Counted from the first letter of the stretch, positions 26,390 to 38,810 are shown. The stretch is 64,000 nucleotides of DNA from Acanthosoma haemorrhoidale (GCA_930367205.1 OV884009.1:87069189-87133188); one strand, 5' to 3'. The notes: generated by a model not told the origin, from the letters alone. Program-made: numbers and translations.

Positions 26390-26490
26390 TCGGTGATGAG
26401 ATAAATTGTATTATTTAATATATAAACATCTTAATTACTTATTGCCTAGCAAGGCAGATTGTAATTTTAGCACAATAAAGGAATTTTATT
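26390..26490 (+). repeat. Jockey-like LINE 3' tail (copy b)
   Basis: It has TTAATTACTTATTGCCTAGC, then AAGGCAGATTGTAATTTTAG and AATAAAGG. It is the same 3' end as copy a, with a shorter hairpin loop. Confidence 0.7.
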
Positions 26491-27507
26491 ATAAAGATAA
26501 TATATAAAAGAAATAAAGAACGCAGAAAATAAGGAAAAAATCGTGACGCACTTCTCAATTAAGGGTTTAGTTGCGAAAACGATTTCAATTACTTCTTGAA
26601 AAAAATAGTTATCTAAAGTCACAACACATTATCAATCAAGACATCAAGACTTTTAATTTGACACCCTACTTAATGTGATGGGAAAATGTTTATTTTTTAA
26701 TTAATAGTAATATATTAATATTTAACCCTTCGTAAGGTTTTTCTTTTAGCATGTTTGAGGGATGCATTTCATGAGACGCTTTCATGAAATTTACATTCCT
26801 CCAAATGAAAGTGGAATTGAAAAAAAATTAGGAATACATCTTTGATTACTGTTTTAATGATTTAACGTTTACTTTAGCTTCGAATTATATTAAACATATT
26901 AATTAGAATGTCAAACTCTTTAAGTGAATACCCTACTCTCTACTATCTTCCTATTTTTGCACATATTGCATTGTTGGAAAGTACCAATTCCGTATTGGTT
27001 TTAGAATAATTTGAAAGATGATTGACGGAATATTTAACATTACACGCAGTCCTGAATAAGGGAATCCATCCTTATATCAACTAGTATAAAATATTTTAAT
27101 TCTTCACTCTTGCCTAGATTTGGAGAACACTGTTGATGGTACGTAGTCGTGCTTTATCGAGATGTGTTTTTTATGTCATCAACTCTATAGAGAGGGTACT
27201 CGCAAAGACATGGACAGTTCAATACTTGGGGGAGAACGCAGATTGTTATTTTGAAAAAAAAACTACCAATGGTTTCCTGAAAAGTTACACGAACGAAATT
27301 AATTCATTGCGCTCTCAAAAGGCACGCCGAATTTACTCCAGGCCTCCCCTCAAAGTTATGAAACGAGTTTATGTTGCCTATTAAAATTTTCTTAAACTAC
27401 GTTTGAGCAGCGTATATTCTACTTAATATTTCATAATGTAGTAATTTCATATTAATTGTAATGAGGGATTTAACTGTTTCCTAAATTATATCATTATTCT
27501 TTTCAAA

Positions 27508-27556
<49 letters not shown>

Positions 27557-29540
27557 TCAACGTTTCGTAAATATTGATATATTCTGTATTGCGTATTTTA
27601 TTTAGTTCATAATTGATGTAAATACATTTTAGAAGGTAAAAATAAAAACGGAGAACTTACTGATTTTGGGATCAACCAGTATCGGTTCAAGAAATTACTT
27701 TTGCAAAGTTGACTTCTTTTAAAAGGTCACTTAATTTACATCGCATGCTGGGCATATGGTATTGCAAAAAAATAAAATATAGCCTTTTCGGAGGGCTAAT
27801 GGTTAGGGTGGTTGGATGCTATTGGCCCATGGCCTCTAAACCCCTTATACACTCTCTCTCAACCTCCTTCTTTTTATATAGACACCCCATCCAATATTCT
27901 TCCTCCATTAAAAGCTTCTGCCTGATCTTGGAACGATCCTTAATCCGGAAAGGACATATATCTCCAATAATCCACGGTTCCATTTCCGCCTTGAAACATC
28001 CGCTCCTATCTTGTACGACACACCAGCATAGCTCCCTAAGTTTCATCCCTTAGTTCCCCACATTTCAACAACTGGAGCGTTGCTCTTTGCCACTTCTCTT
28101 GAATATGTTACTTCAGAGTTTTCAAGACTGGCTGAAGTGCTTCTGTCTTCATTTGTCTCTGTGACCCTAAAAGACACGCATACCGCATCGTTGTGCTGGG
28201 TAAGAATTGACCATGCCATCCCACTTGAACGGTGACGAAACACAAAGTTGGGCCCTTATCTGTTCACTATTTAAGCATTAACGTTTTCATTTTCCTCTGT
28301 GGCCGAGGACACCTCAAAGTGCACCGTCTTTGATAACAATACCGCAAAACAAAATTCATGATATTAAAGAAAATAAAGTTTTTGGAGAAAAAATACAAAT
28401 GCCGATTTCAATATGCCTTCTTCATTAATATTTGTGTTGTATTATTTTTATCCTAAGATGGTTTAACAAAAATAAAATGAAGTATTTCCGATCCAAAAGT
28501 ATTGAGTAGTTTTTCCACAATTATTTAAAAATGATTTAAGAAACTCATAAGGGCCTAAATTCTGTTCCTGCTTAAAAGAAAAACGGTGCAACTATTTCGT
28601 AAGCAGAAATGGAGGTCCTTCGATAAGCCATGCCTGTAGATATTTGGATCGATCTGACAGAGTTAATTCCTGTTTATCTGAATTATGACTCATGAAACTC
28701 GATATCATAATGGTATTCTCGTCTGCACGTGGCATGCTGTGCTTGTTACCGATATCCAACTTCAAATCCTCAAAACAAAAATGTTTCTCTATAAAAATCC
28801 GATCATTATTACAAATTTATTATTTATTAGTGTTTTGGACTTGTATCCTTTCCCACAATATTTCTTACCTTCATCGTATTCACGTATCCTTTTCATTGCC
28901 TTCTTCTGATGCTCGTTTCCGCCGGAAGCTAAGCCAATTTGTTTAGTTATATCGACAATAATGTTCGTATGACATAACTGGGGGACAGGTCATAAGGTTT
29001 GGGATGGACAAACGGAGATCGTGGTTGCCCTGAGTCCAAGCCTCGGCCCTGTCCAAATAGTTTATCTTTAGCCGATAATGATAATTAAAATAATTGGATA
29101 CCCATACATGAATGAATAAATGATTACCCAAACAAGTTCGTTGAGAGCGATGGCTCAAAAGTACCCATTGAAGGTATTAAGCGTACCCTAAAAGCCTTAT
29201 TACACGCACAGTCAGGTTAATATTTATAGCTAAGAAACAAAGTTTATGACGTAGGACCTATAATAAATTTCCCAACTTGCGATAATATGAGATAATAACC
29301 TTTGGCCCTATTGTCACTGGAAAAATTTATGAAGCTATCAAATAAAATATTTGCACCGTTGCATTCCTGTCTTCGATATTATGTCGTAATATCAAGATTA
29401 TTCTTTAAATTTATAGTAGGTGCAGCTAAAATTATCTTTTTAGGGGGAATAGCATTACCCCGTTCCTGATCAAATGCGGAGCCAATAACTCGTCAATATA
29501 TTTTGTTTACCACCGCGGTCACCTGTTTAACCAAGAGTGG
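26491..29540. other. No recognisable gene
   Basis: Anonymous sequence with a (TA)n microsatellite at 27511-27553. A GC-richer block at 27780-28250 has two overlapping minus-strand ORFs (27819-28046 and 28043-28243) in different frames. It may be an old transposon ORF, but no motif is recognised. Confidence 0.45.
27511..27553. repeat. (AT)21 microsatellite
   Basis: Uninterrupted alternating AT over 43 bases. Confidence 0.95.
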
Positions 29541-29549
29541 AAACTGTAA

Positions 29550-29645
29550 AACGGTCCCTATGGTCAGTGGTTCGTACGCTGACTTTTAACTGCAAACACC
29601 CGGGGTTGATTCCCAGCTCCACTAAAAATTATTTCTTTGGGGTTG
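29550..29645 (+). repeat. tRNA-derived SINE (possibly tRNA-Lys)
   Basis: A-box-like TGGTCAGTGG (29561-29570) and B box GGTTGATTCCC (29604-29614) are 43 nt apart, the spacing of a tRNA gene. Between them CTTTTAA looks like an anticodon loop with TTT. Stems do not pair well enough for a functional tRNA, so a tRNA-derived SINE head is more likely. Confidence 0.6.
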
Positions 29646-30344
29646 GGTTTGGTCAGGACAACAAAATCAACAGCGGAAAATGTGTTGTTAATGCAGCTTA
29701 TTTCTTCCAAGGTGTTTCACATTTAAATCGCGAACTAATAAATTTGATATTTGGTGTTAATAATATAAGTACTATACTGTACTTAAGTATATAAATAAAT
29801 AATACCTTGCTGATGACTGGAAAGCGTTTCATCTTTAGGTGTCAAGACTGAAGACAATATGTTGGCTGAGTCATATCTTCATATCTTAATGTCAAAACGT
29901 TGCCTTTCAATTCATACCGTTCTACACACCGTTCATTCCTTTACAGCCATACAATAGGTTTGAATTATTAACACGAAATATTTGTACTAACTTGATAAAT
30001 TGACCTGTTCCTGATGTTTAAAAAGTGTCAAGCAGAAGATAACGTCTAAAGATGATTTACGCCAGAACTTAACTTTTCCCGTAAGAAACTTTGCACTCAA
30101 CGGAGTGAACTTCTTTCAATCGCATCCTAGAAGTTTCAAGTTAACCGAAGTACTCGAAAGTTGTATGCTGCTTTTGAAAATGTAATGTAATCATCTCAAA
30201 AAAAAAAGGAAATGTGCCGGAATTTTTAACTTCCAAGGTTATATTAATTTTTTTTATACATAATGTAGGTGTAGACATTCTATTTTAACGGGTTTATACA
30301 TAGACCTATATTGTAAATAAAGCATAAATGGGAGAGGGATCAAA

Positions 30345-30435
30345 ATATACCAAACATATATATAACCAAATATGGTATGAATAAGACCATTTATCACAAT
30401 TATCCTTTACCCAATCGGTAATTTTTTTAATCGCA
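30345..30435 (+). repeat. Jockey-like LINE 3' tail fragment (copy c)
   Basis: AATATGGTATGAATAAGACC and ATTTATCACAATTATCC match the 3' UTR of the family. The hairpin is degraded. Confidence 0.6.
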
Positions 30436-30539
30436 AATGTTTTTGAAAGAATGCCTATAACGGAATAAGTCCATGGTGTATAGGTTATCCTTCCGGTGGG
30501 TCAAAATTTTGTTTTTCCCTTAAAACTATTGAGTGAGAG

Positions 30540-30600
30540 CCTCTTGATTGAAATAGTGGCAGAGGGGGTTCGATTCAAACAGACCTACCGTTGGGAGCAA
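30540..30600 (+). repeat. tRNA B-box-bearing SINE fragment
   Basis: GGTTCGATTCA at 30567-30577 is a near-consensus B box, but no clear A box or tail is seen. Confidence 0.4.
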
Positions 30601-30859
30601 ATGTGAGTTATAGCCCCATGGTACAGTTGTCTGGCAGCATTTATCTTTTTCATCCTTCTGCTTTTATCGATTTTGGTCCGGTGGTAATAAGCAGATTCCT
30701 GCTTCTGCCGGTTTTCCTTCTACGATTTATTTGCTCATGTCAAGTCGTCCAAAAAGGACTTTATTACGAGTGTTAGTTAATTGGAAAGTAGCAGGTTTAG
30801 GAATGGCAAAATAAGTATCCCGAGCTCGTAAATTACTTATCATCTTTTTTTAAATTTTA

Positions 30860-30970
30860 CATGCAGAAAATCACAATCTGCTCCAAACAGGGCAATAGAT
30901 AGCTGTGATAAATAGTATCTTTCATACCATCTTTACAAATTCGCATTCACTCCGAGTAATTCCGAGTAGA
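30860..30970 (-). repeat. Jockey-like LINE 3' tail (copy d)
   Basis: On plus: AAAATCACAATCTGCTCC, GTGATAAATAGTATC, CATACCATCTTTACAAATTC and CATTCACTC. This is the reverse complement of the family 3' UTR including its hairpin region. Confidence 0.7.
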
Positions 30971-31215
30971 TTGTAGGGATGAGATATTTCTAAAGGTTTT
31001 GGAGGGTCGGATTTTAATTTCGGTTTTGATTGAATTTTAAATAATTTTGAGCAAATGCGATTGAAATACCTTTAAGATCATTATGGAGGGATCTGAATTA
31101 TTAGTTAAGAAATAAAATTTTTAATATTATTAACTGATTCAAGCATTAGGAGCCTCACCATTTTTTATATATTTTAGTATCTAAAAAAAAATCCTCTGAT
31201 TTTTATTATAATATA

Positions 31216-31312
31216 TAGGTGGTCTGAAAAGTTTCCGACCTCAACATGAAGATGATAATAAAAGCTAGTGAAATAAAAGCTTTGTTAGGTCGGAAACTTT
31301 TCAGGCCACCCT
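31216..31312. mobile_element. Mariner-type MITE
   Basis: Two 24-bp inverted arms at 31218-31241 and 31287-31310 begin GGTGGTCTGAAAAGTTTCCG and differ at one base. A 45-bp centre without coding capacity separates them, and TATA lies on both sides. The arm resembles mariner terminal repeats. It is small enough to fold into one hairpin, and depends on a transposase from elsewhere. Confidence 0.85.
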
Positions 31313-32159
31313 CGTATATGCTCTCAAAGCTTCGATTTTTCAGAAATATTATTAAAGTTATTTTTCCGTTTCTGCCTGTAAATTGCCGAAGGAGAAAAAT
31401 GGGAACTTGAACGAACTATTTTAAATTTTGTTCTATAAACTTCCTGTAATTAATTGTATTTGTGATAAAATCTAATGAGTGTATTACAAGGTGATGCGGA
31501 GTACATTTATACAAAATTTAGGACGCTTAAATAATTGTCAGGAGCACTATCGTCACATTTATAGACAGTAAGTAAGTCAGGCAACAGACAGGCGTAACAC
31601 GAGCGCCCTGCACCTGCATAATAGTCCAACCTCCTCCTTAGGCTTTGCATAAGTACATTGTGTTGCAAGCGCTCTCTATGACTAAGTTATAATGCAATAT
31701 AAATGCTAATAGTTTGAAGGATGATGGATGAGGTTAGGCAAGTTTGCTTATAACTAGATAATATATACAGTACAAAGCGAAAAAAAATGTGTTTTTCTTA
31801 GCGCGTACCAATTGCTTGTTGCTAAGGCGTTGATCAAATACTCCCAGGTGACTAGCGCTTATTAAGAAACGTGTATATATATAGCTTACAAAATATTATA
31901 AATAGATGAGACATTTTTTTTCGGAGATGGCAGACAAACCAAGCGATCAAAAGAAAGTGTTTTTAGAAAAGGTGGCAAGCGTTCATAGAGGGTATTATAT
32001 AATATACCTGTCCGAATACGTAGAAACACACAAAGGCTGCCTATGGACGTCAAATTCACAACTGCAAGGCAAAAAATTATCCCAGGGAAAATAATCATTA
32101 TATCAATTGCCTCCCCTAAGGTGTGAAGAGGTTTTCTATTATATTGTATCAATATTATA

Positions 32160-34790
32160 TCTATAATTAGCTTTATTATGATAAAATTACAGTCTGCCTC
32201 ATTGGGAAATAAATAATTGTGATAAATGTTCTCATTCATACCGTATTTACAATTTTCATTCACTCGCTCATTCAGACAGTATATACAAACAGCCCAGAGA
32301 CCTCCCGAATCCACATGGTTGTCACCTCCCTCGCATGCGAAAGAGGAAGCGGAGTCTTGGGAAGTCCCCCACACTCCTCCGTCAGCCGCGTCAACGGATA
32401 CGAGCGAGGAGGCTGACGAAGAGCGTGAGAGCCACATACGGCCAAGAAAGACATGATTGGAGTAACTGGCCATTGCCAGGATTTTTTTTTTTTCTAAGCT
32501 CTCTAGTTAGAAGATTAGGGATGAGGGAAAAATAAGGAATATTTGGGTTGAGCGGATCCTTGTACTAGGAGTACCTGCTTGAAGGCGGTGTGAAAGAATT
32601 GAGGAGTGTGGGAAGCCTCGGTAGAGGTTGGTTGTTGCGGTACAGTGGTGAGAGTCCACTGGTGGCTGGGCCTAGAGTTTCTCTAGGCATGTAGTGCAGT
32701 CTTAGTTAGTCGGATAGGAATGATGGGTGCCCCTTAGAGGCTTGTTGTTGCTGGGCCCAGCGCCGTGATGTCCTCCATTTGGTCTGCTTTACTCGATCTT
32801 GTGAGTTGCCATCGTGCCGGTAGCGGTGGTGGTGTCATGTCTCGGAATAGAGGGTTTAGACTATGTTTCATCGTGTCGAAGAACTTGATGTGTCTTCTTT
32901 TGATGGCTTCGGTGATCTCGAACTTTTCGTGCATGTCGGAAGCCTTCATTTCACGAAAAGGGGTATGCCAAATCCTCATTGCCAGGACGCCTACTGTTAT
33001 GCATTTATAGCAGGTCATGAGGCCACTGCCGTTTTAGTCTACGAGAGCGTATTGTATAACCCTATAATCATCATAGGGATAAGTGTTGCAGTGCAATGAC
33101 AGTGCTAGGGGATTAGGGTGGTCGGTTAGGTTACTATGGATATCATGAACTTGGAAGGGATGAGTTCAAGAATGTAAGGTATATTAAGATCGTTATGAAG
33201 GGTTTTGTTGCCGTTCTCAGCACTTTTGATTGAAATGATTGGATACGCTTGATGTTTGACTTTGTTGCTGTCCCCCATAGCTCTATTCTGTATCTCCCAG
33301 ATTGGCTTAAGTTTAATTTTATAAATTAGGGATTTGTTTTTTATTGAGAGATGGGATGTCCTCTGAAGTAGTCTGTACAGTTGTCCAAAGCTTCTGTTTA
33401 GTTCTTGTCTTTTTAGCCTCGTATCTGGGTTCCAGGGCATCCGTTTGTCGATATGGAAGTCTAAGTACCGTACTAACTCGGATACAGGGGAAGGAATGGA
33501 ATTGAAAGAAACTAGTGGACAAGATTTGCGGCAGAGGGTGAAGGTAATGTGGGAACATTTTGCTTCATTAACTTTAATCCATCATTGGTTGCACCAATGC
33601 TCGAACACATCAAGGTGTTTTTGAAGGTTATGGGATGCTATATCGGGACCTGAGTGGGAAGACTGCAGTTTCATCTGCAAAGGTGCCCAAGATGGTATTG
33701 GGGGTAGAGGGGACATCGGCGGTGTACAGGTTATAGAAAATGGGGTCCAGAACACTTGAGGGCATAGTGGACTTGAAAGAAACTGTTTGAAAGGTAGAAC
33801 TGTAGGGTTGGGAAAAGGGTCTGTGGTAAATATCTTTTGAGCTTGAAAAAGCAAACCTGCGTGCCAGACCCTGTCGAAAGCTTGAGCTATGTCCAGAAAG
33901 GCAGCAGTGCAATACTGTTTGTTTTCAAGGATAAGTGATCAACAACACGAAGGCCTTGTCGAGCAGTGTAATGTCGTAAACGGAAACCAAACTGGTGTGT
34001 AGGAAAAAGGTTTTTGGATTCAGCAATTGGAAGTAGACGTTATTAAAAAGTCTATTACATAGGCGACGATCAGCAGGATGTCAGGACCTTTGCCACACTG
34101 TTCTGGAGCGGCGTTTTGATTGGATTAGGTCTTTGAGATACTGAGGTAAAGGATTTTGATTGTGAATTTTAGGATGGCGGTGGGGAGACGATGCCTCCCA
34201 AGCCGACTTCTGGACCAGAGCAGTGAAATATGGACTGCATCATCTAGGTCTTGGGATATTTTCAGGGACACTTTGAGGTCTATGGAATCTGTAAGAAGCT
34301 GGCGGAAGTGGTCCCAATCAACTAGGCCCCTAATAAATAAAGGAGGAGGCAGTTTGTGAATTGGTCTTAGGGAAATGATTAATATTAAATGGCTATGATC
34401 GGAGGAGAGTTCATCGAGGTGTGTAAGTGGATAGTTTAGTGTTCCTGAACTATTGTAGAAGAAAAAGTCAAGGATATCTGGATTTCGGTTGTGATCTGAT
34501 GGCCAATAGGTGGCTGTGCCAGTAGAGATAGTGGAGCAATGTTTCCGTGCGTGTGCAGGCAGCAAAGGACGTCCTCGTGTATTCGTAGATGTTGACCCCC
34601 CAGTGTTGGTGCTTCACTTTAAAGTCCCCACCCGCAAGGAAACGATGCCCGATGGAGTCTAGAGAGGAGATGAATTGGGAATCGGAAATGTATTTATTGG
34701 GAGGACAGTACACTGATGCTAGAGTAAGGGGGGAAGTGTAGGTGCTAGGGTCGTCCAATAGGCCGACTTCTCGGTGTGCCCGACACTCCT
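32160..34790 (-). mobile_element. Jockey-like LINE, copy A (truncated, deleted, interrupted)
   Basis: Read right to left. Endonuclease domain at 34125-34758 (ASVYCPPN, FLAGGDFKVKHQHWG, ELSSDH). Reverse transcriptase pieces at 33582-33912 (YNLYTADVPSTPN, FADETAV). RT C-terminal thumb region at 33126-33558 (TRLKRQELNRSFGQLYRLLQ). 3' UTR to about 32160 with the family hairpin and AATAAA. It is 5'-truncated within the endonuclease. Compared with copy B it lacks about 600 bp at 34041-34062 (first part of RT) and about 45 bp near 33760 (the GVPQGSVLGP motif). The active-site FADD has become FADE. A separate LINE is inserted at 32482-32976. Confidence 0.88.
32482..32976 (-). mobile_element. Nested LINE 3' fragment with target duplication
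   Basis: A 495-bp insert with a 12-base poly(A) tail (T run 32482-32493 on plus) is flanked by CATTGCCAGGA at 32471-32481 and 32977-32987. The second LINE copy at about 55965-55980 has this 11-mer once and uninterrupted, proving an insertion. The minus strand encodes an RT C-terminal end (HEKFEITEAIKRRHIKFFD, LNPLFRDM), so it is a 5'-truncated copy of a different Jockey-type LINE. Confidence 0.88.
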
Positions 34791-35650
34791 AAACAAATGT
34801 AACAAGTGATTCACTCACTACTGGAGTGCTCCCTTGTGACCAGCTTACGTATGTTGCCTGCTGAGACCGTTTTAGAGTTGAAGTGTGGTCTATAAACAGT
34901 AGTATACTCGTAAGGTGTTTATATGAAGAATGAAATAGATAGGTGTCTGTATATAATAGCGCATGCGAAGAACCATCAATTTTATTATTACTATTGTTCA
35001 ATGCTATAGATATTTCTCTCTGTCAGTTGCCTAACATCGGACACCATTCAACTACATGAGGGACCATTTCCCGGTCACGATAGAGATTACTGCAAAACAT
35101 GGTTCGGGGACAAAACCCGGTTGGAAGTTGGGAAACGGGAACTAGCTTAAAAATTTTGAATTGATAGAACTTCCAGAATCAAACCAAGAAGAAACTGACA
35201 TTGACGCAATCCAAGGTGATACTAGGGGTGCCATGAGAAAAATGCTTTCTTGGTGGAGCAATATGAACAAATAAAAAAAAAAGCACTTTAACCCTAAAAA
35301 CAGCAAAGATAAATTTAATTGAATCAAAATAGTGCCGTTCAGTAACTCACCGACCAATGAAATGATAAAAGAAACAAAATAATAGTCACAGTACATCACT
35401 AATGAATGACAGCATGCCTCTAGTGAAATCGTAAAGCCGAATCAGGAAATCAAGGGGGTATAATAATCTCATTTCATTTCATCTTTAAAGGGCGATAGTC
35501 GGAGACAGAAAACACTACAGCATAGAAAATTACACCAGGCCTATCTTAAAATATAATATAATATAGAGGACGTTAAATATCCATTTAACACGCCAATTCA
35601 TGACTATGAACATCGTATTAGTGATAAACTAATTTTGTGCAATTAACTTA
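34791..35650. other. No recognisable gene
   Basis: Anonymous sequence between the LINE and the LTR-like block. Nothing supported. Confidence 0.4.
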
Positions 35651-35651
35651 T

Positions 35652-36335
35652 GTAGCGATCCTAACTACTACATAAAAGTTAAATCACCCTATACTCTGGT
35701 GCATATATAATATATTGTAATTAATGTAATTCATGTTTAAAGTTTTAAGCAATAAATCATGCAGGGGCCGGCAGTCGTAAAACAAGTCACAAGAGGGTCG
35801 AAGGTCGTCAGCAATAAACCTGAGAGGGTAAGCAGCCTGGCCGTCATAAAACAGACCCGGTAGACCTAGGATCACCTTCCGGCGGTCATAAAATCTAAAA
35901 GCCATGCCATAAAACCCTTTAGGGGACGATGGGTCACGTACCTCGGTGCAGGTGTGACATCATAAACATACCCCTTTCAAGCCAGGCTCCGCCTTCAGGT
36001 GGGGAGGGGGAATATTATTTAAACCAGGGGGTTTCGCCCTGTGGGTCTACTCTTTCTCAGTCTCCTCATCTCCACAGCCGCTATCACTCGGTCGCTTTAC
36101 GCCAGGGTCCCGGGGCCCTGGAAGTAAGTCCACTCAGTCTTCTACTAGTCTACTCTCTCTGAAGCACCTATGAGCCTGTCACCCTGTCACTCAGCCTCCT
36201 AGCAGACCCTCTGACGACTTGTATCTATTACGCTGCCGGTCTCCCGCCCGAACTCTGAAAACTAGTCTTATTCTTTATGAAACCTCTGTACCTCTTCTCC
36301 TGAACACAGTGTATTGTCGGGACACATCCCTATCA
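35652..36335 (+). repeat. Putative solo LTR, GC-rich
   Basis: Composition is strikingly GC-richer than both flanks. It could begin TGTAGCGATCC (35652 on) and end CCCTATCA (36335). Four copies of a GGCNGTCRTAAAA-type motif occur at 35770-35783, 35839-35852, 35881-35894 and 35906-35915, like U3 enhancer repeats. A TATTTAAAC box (about 36015) is followed by a pyrimidine-rich CTCTTTCTCAGTCTCCTC stretch, like an R/U5 start. No second LTR, coding region or clear target duplication was seen. A host promoter/CpG-like segment is the alternative. Confidence 0.35.
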
Positions 36336-38285
36336 TAAAATGGAGTCAGATATTAACGCCGACATGGAACATGGTCCATGTTATAAACTACAACAATCCG
36401 CACTTGTCCCTGGTGACTAGAGTGATTAGGCACTCCCCTAGTGACAACCCGACAACTTAGAAACAAATACAGGAAATAGTGGGGATGGCAATTTAAGCAC
36501 AAAAAGAAAATTGAGGCTGGAAGGATGCTTGCTCATTAAGCGCTAGTGGTGGTGGGATGGAGCTGCTAAGTTGGTCATACCTTTAAATGAACAGGCCCTC
36601 AATGTCTAAAAGGTCCCTTAATGTTGTGAATCCATCCATTCCATAAATATTCAAGCAGTTCATGATTTACTTTTTACTTCGTCTACCTGAATCCGTACCT
36701 TGCTTGTTACAGCTGTTATTGGAAAAAAATGTTTTCCTGAAAGTTTTTTAAATAACTTCACGAAGGTTTGTTTTTTCAGCCGGTTTGTGTGTTCTACAAT
36801 AATGAAAAGTGTAATTTATCTGAAATTTGAAAATTGCATTCAATAAAATCCCCACCTACACTTTAAATCTATTGTAATAATAACGGGATGTATGTGAAAA
36901 AATATTGAATGCAACAAAACCGGTCCCAAACGTGATAACCAGCTATCTTCTCGGCGACTTTAAGGGTTTCTCAAGTTTAGAAGCTATTTTAGACTCAAGG
37001 TTCTGTTTTTTTTACGGTTTAAGGCACACTAAACACGGTTACGTATAATAATATAATTTATTATCAATTAATAATGGCCTAGATTCTAATAAATATTAGC
37101 CGCTGTTTAATTTTCGTTTGAGTACATTTCAACGGGTCAGTACTTTAGGTTTTTTTCAAAAACATATTAAGTGATCAGATAGTTAAAAAAGTCAAAGAAA
37201 CAATATAGTCACATGACTCCAGTTGTAAACCGTGACTCCCAATTATGGGTCAAACGCCCTTCAAATTGCCTAATAATTATTGTGATAACAAACCTCAATT
37301 AGCAATAATAAAGCAAAAAATTGTAGGTAAATAAAATATATTCTTTGTGGGGGAAAAAATAAAAATAATAAAATAACATTAATAAAACACGCTTTAATAA
37401 ATTAAAAACTTTCTCAAGTTGGATTGCAACGATGAATAAGTGATTTACATACAAGTATGCAAAATTCGCTCTCAAATATAACCAAACACCATGCATTACA
37501 TGTAATTATTACATGGGAAATTATTTTAGCAGAAAGTTTATTTATAATTCATTTTATATTTATTGTATTTGCTTGTATTACTGTCATGTATTAACAACAT
37601 CTGTATGTCATTATTGAATAATCATAAACATGTATTGTTATTTATCAATTTATATTAAATGTTCCAATTTCTCCATTTGTTTTCAATGATATTATAATGT
37701 TAAAACGTGTTTTTAAACTAAACGATGATAATACTCTTAACACTACACCTTACTGATTATTAATATTATTCTTTGAAATTTTCATAGTTTATTTCGTAAA
37801 ACATGTATTGCGCAGATGGTAATATTTGTTTATTTTTTACAGGTAATCCACGAAACCGACTGCTGTAAATAGTGAGTGAATTTGTTCTAAAATTTATTTT
37901 ATGTGAACATAAACAAGTTTAACAATTAGTTATTGGGCCTTTCAGTCCCTGTGCAGTGAATTTTGTCAAAATACTTGGAATCACTGCTTAGTACTTCAGT
38001 ACTTATACACAAGCCTGCAAGAAAAAAAAATTTTTTGGTGCCTAGGATTTTAGAACTGATTTTAGCTATATTTTCGGGTATTGAATCTAAATATAAAATC
38101 AGTTTTTCTCTATTTGCTATACTTTTTTTTTAACGTGCAATTCTAACTCCATTTTGTGCAGTTCTAAATCACATATACAAGGATGGGTTCATGTATATTT
38201 GGTCTATTGTCACTCAGCTGCCAACAAGAGTATGAGATATTTGGTATTGCTTTGGTCTTGGAGAAGAAAAACTGTCATTAACATC
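36336..38285. other. No recognisable gene
   Basis: AT-rich sequence without supported features. Confidence 0.45.
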
Positions 38286-38289
38286 AATG

Positions 38290-38810
38290 GGTTATTTGTC
38301 TAGACTTAAAAATGGTCAACTTTCTCCTTGGACACAGATCACGCTTTGCATACAGAGGGGAAAAATGCCTCAGTGGAGTACGGAAATAATTAAAGCAGGA
38401 ATATTTGACGGCCCACAAATACGACAACTCATTAAGGATCCTTCCTTCGTAAATTCGACGGCTGAGCGAAAAGCAGTTTTTTGCAGTTACGCAAAGCTGA
38501 AAGCTATGTTGTATTAGTAGACTAGATGCTTAACACTTTCAAATCCCTTTGGTGTAACATGAGTAATATAGGTGCACTATTTACCCAGCCACATATACCG
38601 TTTTCCTGAAAATCTAGGACGCACCAGTGAGGAACAAGGTGAAAGATTTCACCAGGATATTAAAACTATGGAGACCCGCCACCAAGGAAGATGGGAGACA
38701 CACATGATGACAGATTACTGCTTGAGAAAAGGGACTGTTCCATAATGCATTCAAGAATTTCACGGAAAAGAAGCTTCCGAAGTGTTCAGTGACTGGTTGG
38801 TTTCATGGAT
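38290..38810 (+). pseudogene. Relic of a repeat-associated arthropod protein (GERFHQDI family)
   Basis: Blocks in order: IKAGIFDGPQIRQLIKDPSF (38390-38449); MLNTFKSLWCNMS (38527-38565); GRTSEEQGERFHQDIKTME (about 38614-38670); QGRWETHMMTDYCLRKGTV (about 38680-38740). I recognise these as the C-terminal part of a large uncharacterised protein present in many copies in arthropod genomes and probably carried by a transposon. No catalytic mechanism is known to me. Frame changes and a stop at 38515-38517 separate the blocks and a piece between the first and second is missing, so this copy is dead. Confidence 0.7.

Noticed and set aside
29550..29645. Functional tRNA-Lys gene
   Set aside because: Acceptor and anticodon stems do not pair well enough; SINE origin is more likely.
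32226..32535. Overlapping plus-strand ORFs
   Set aside because: They lie antisense to the LINE 3' end and differ in frame; they have no motif.
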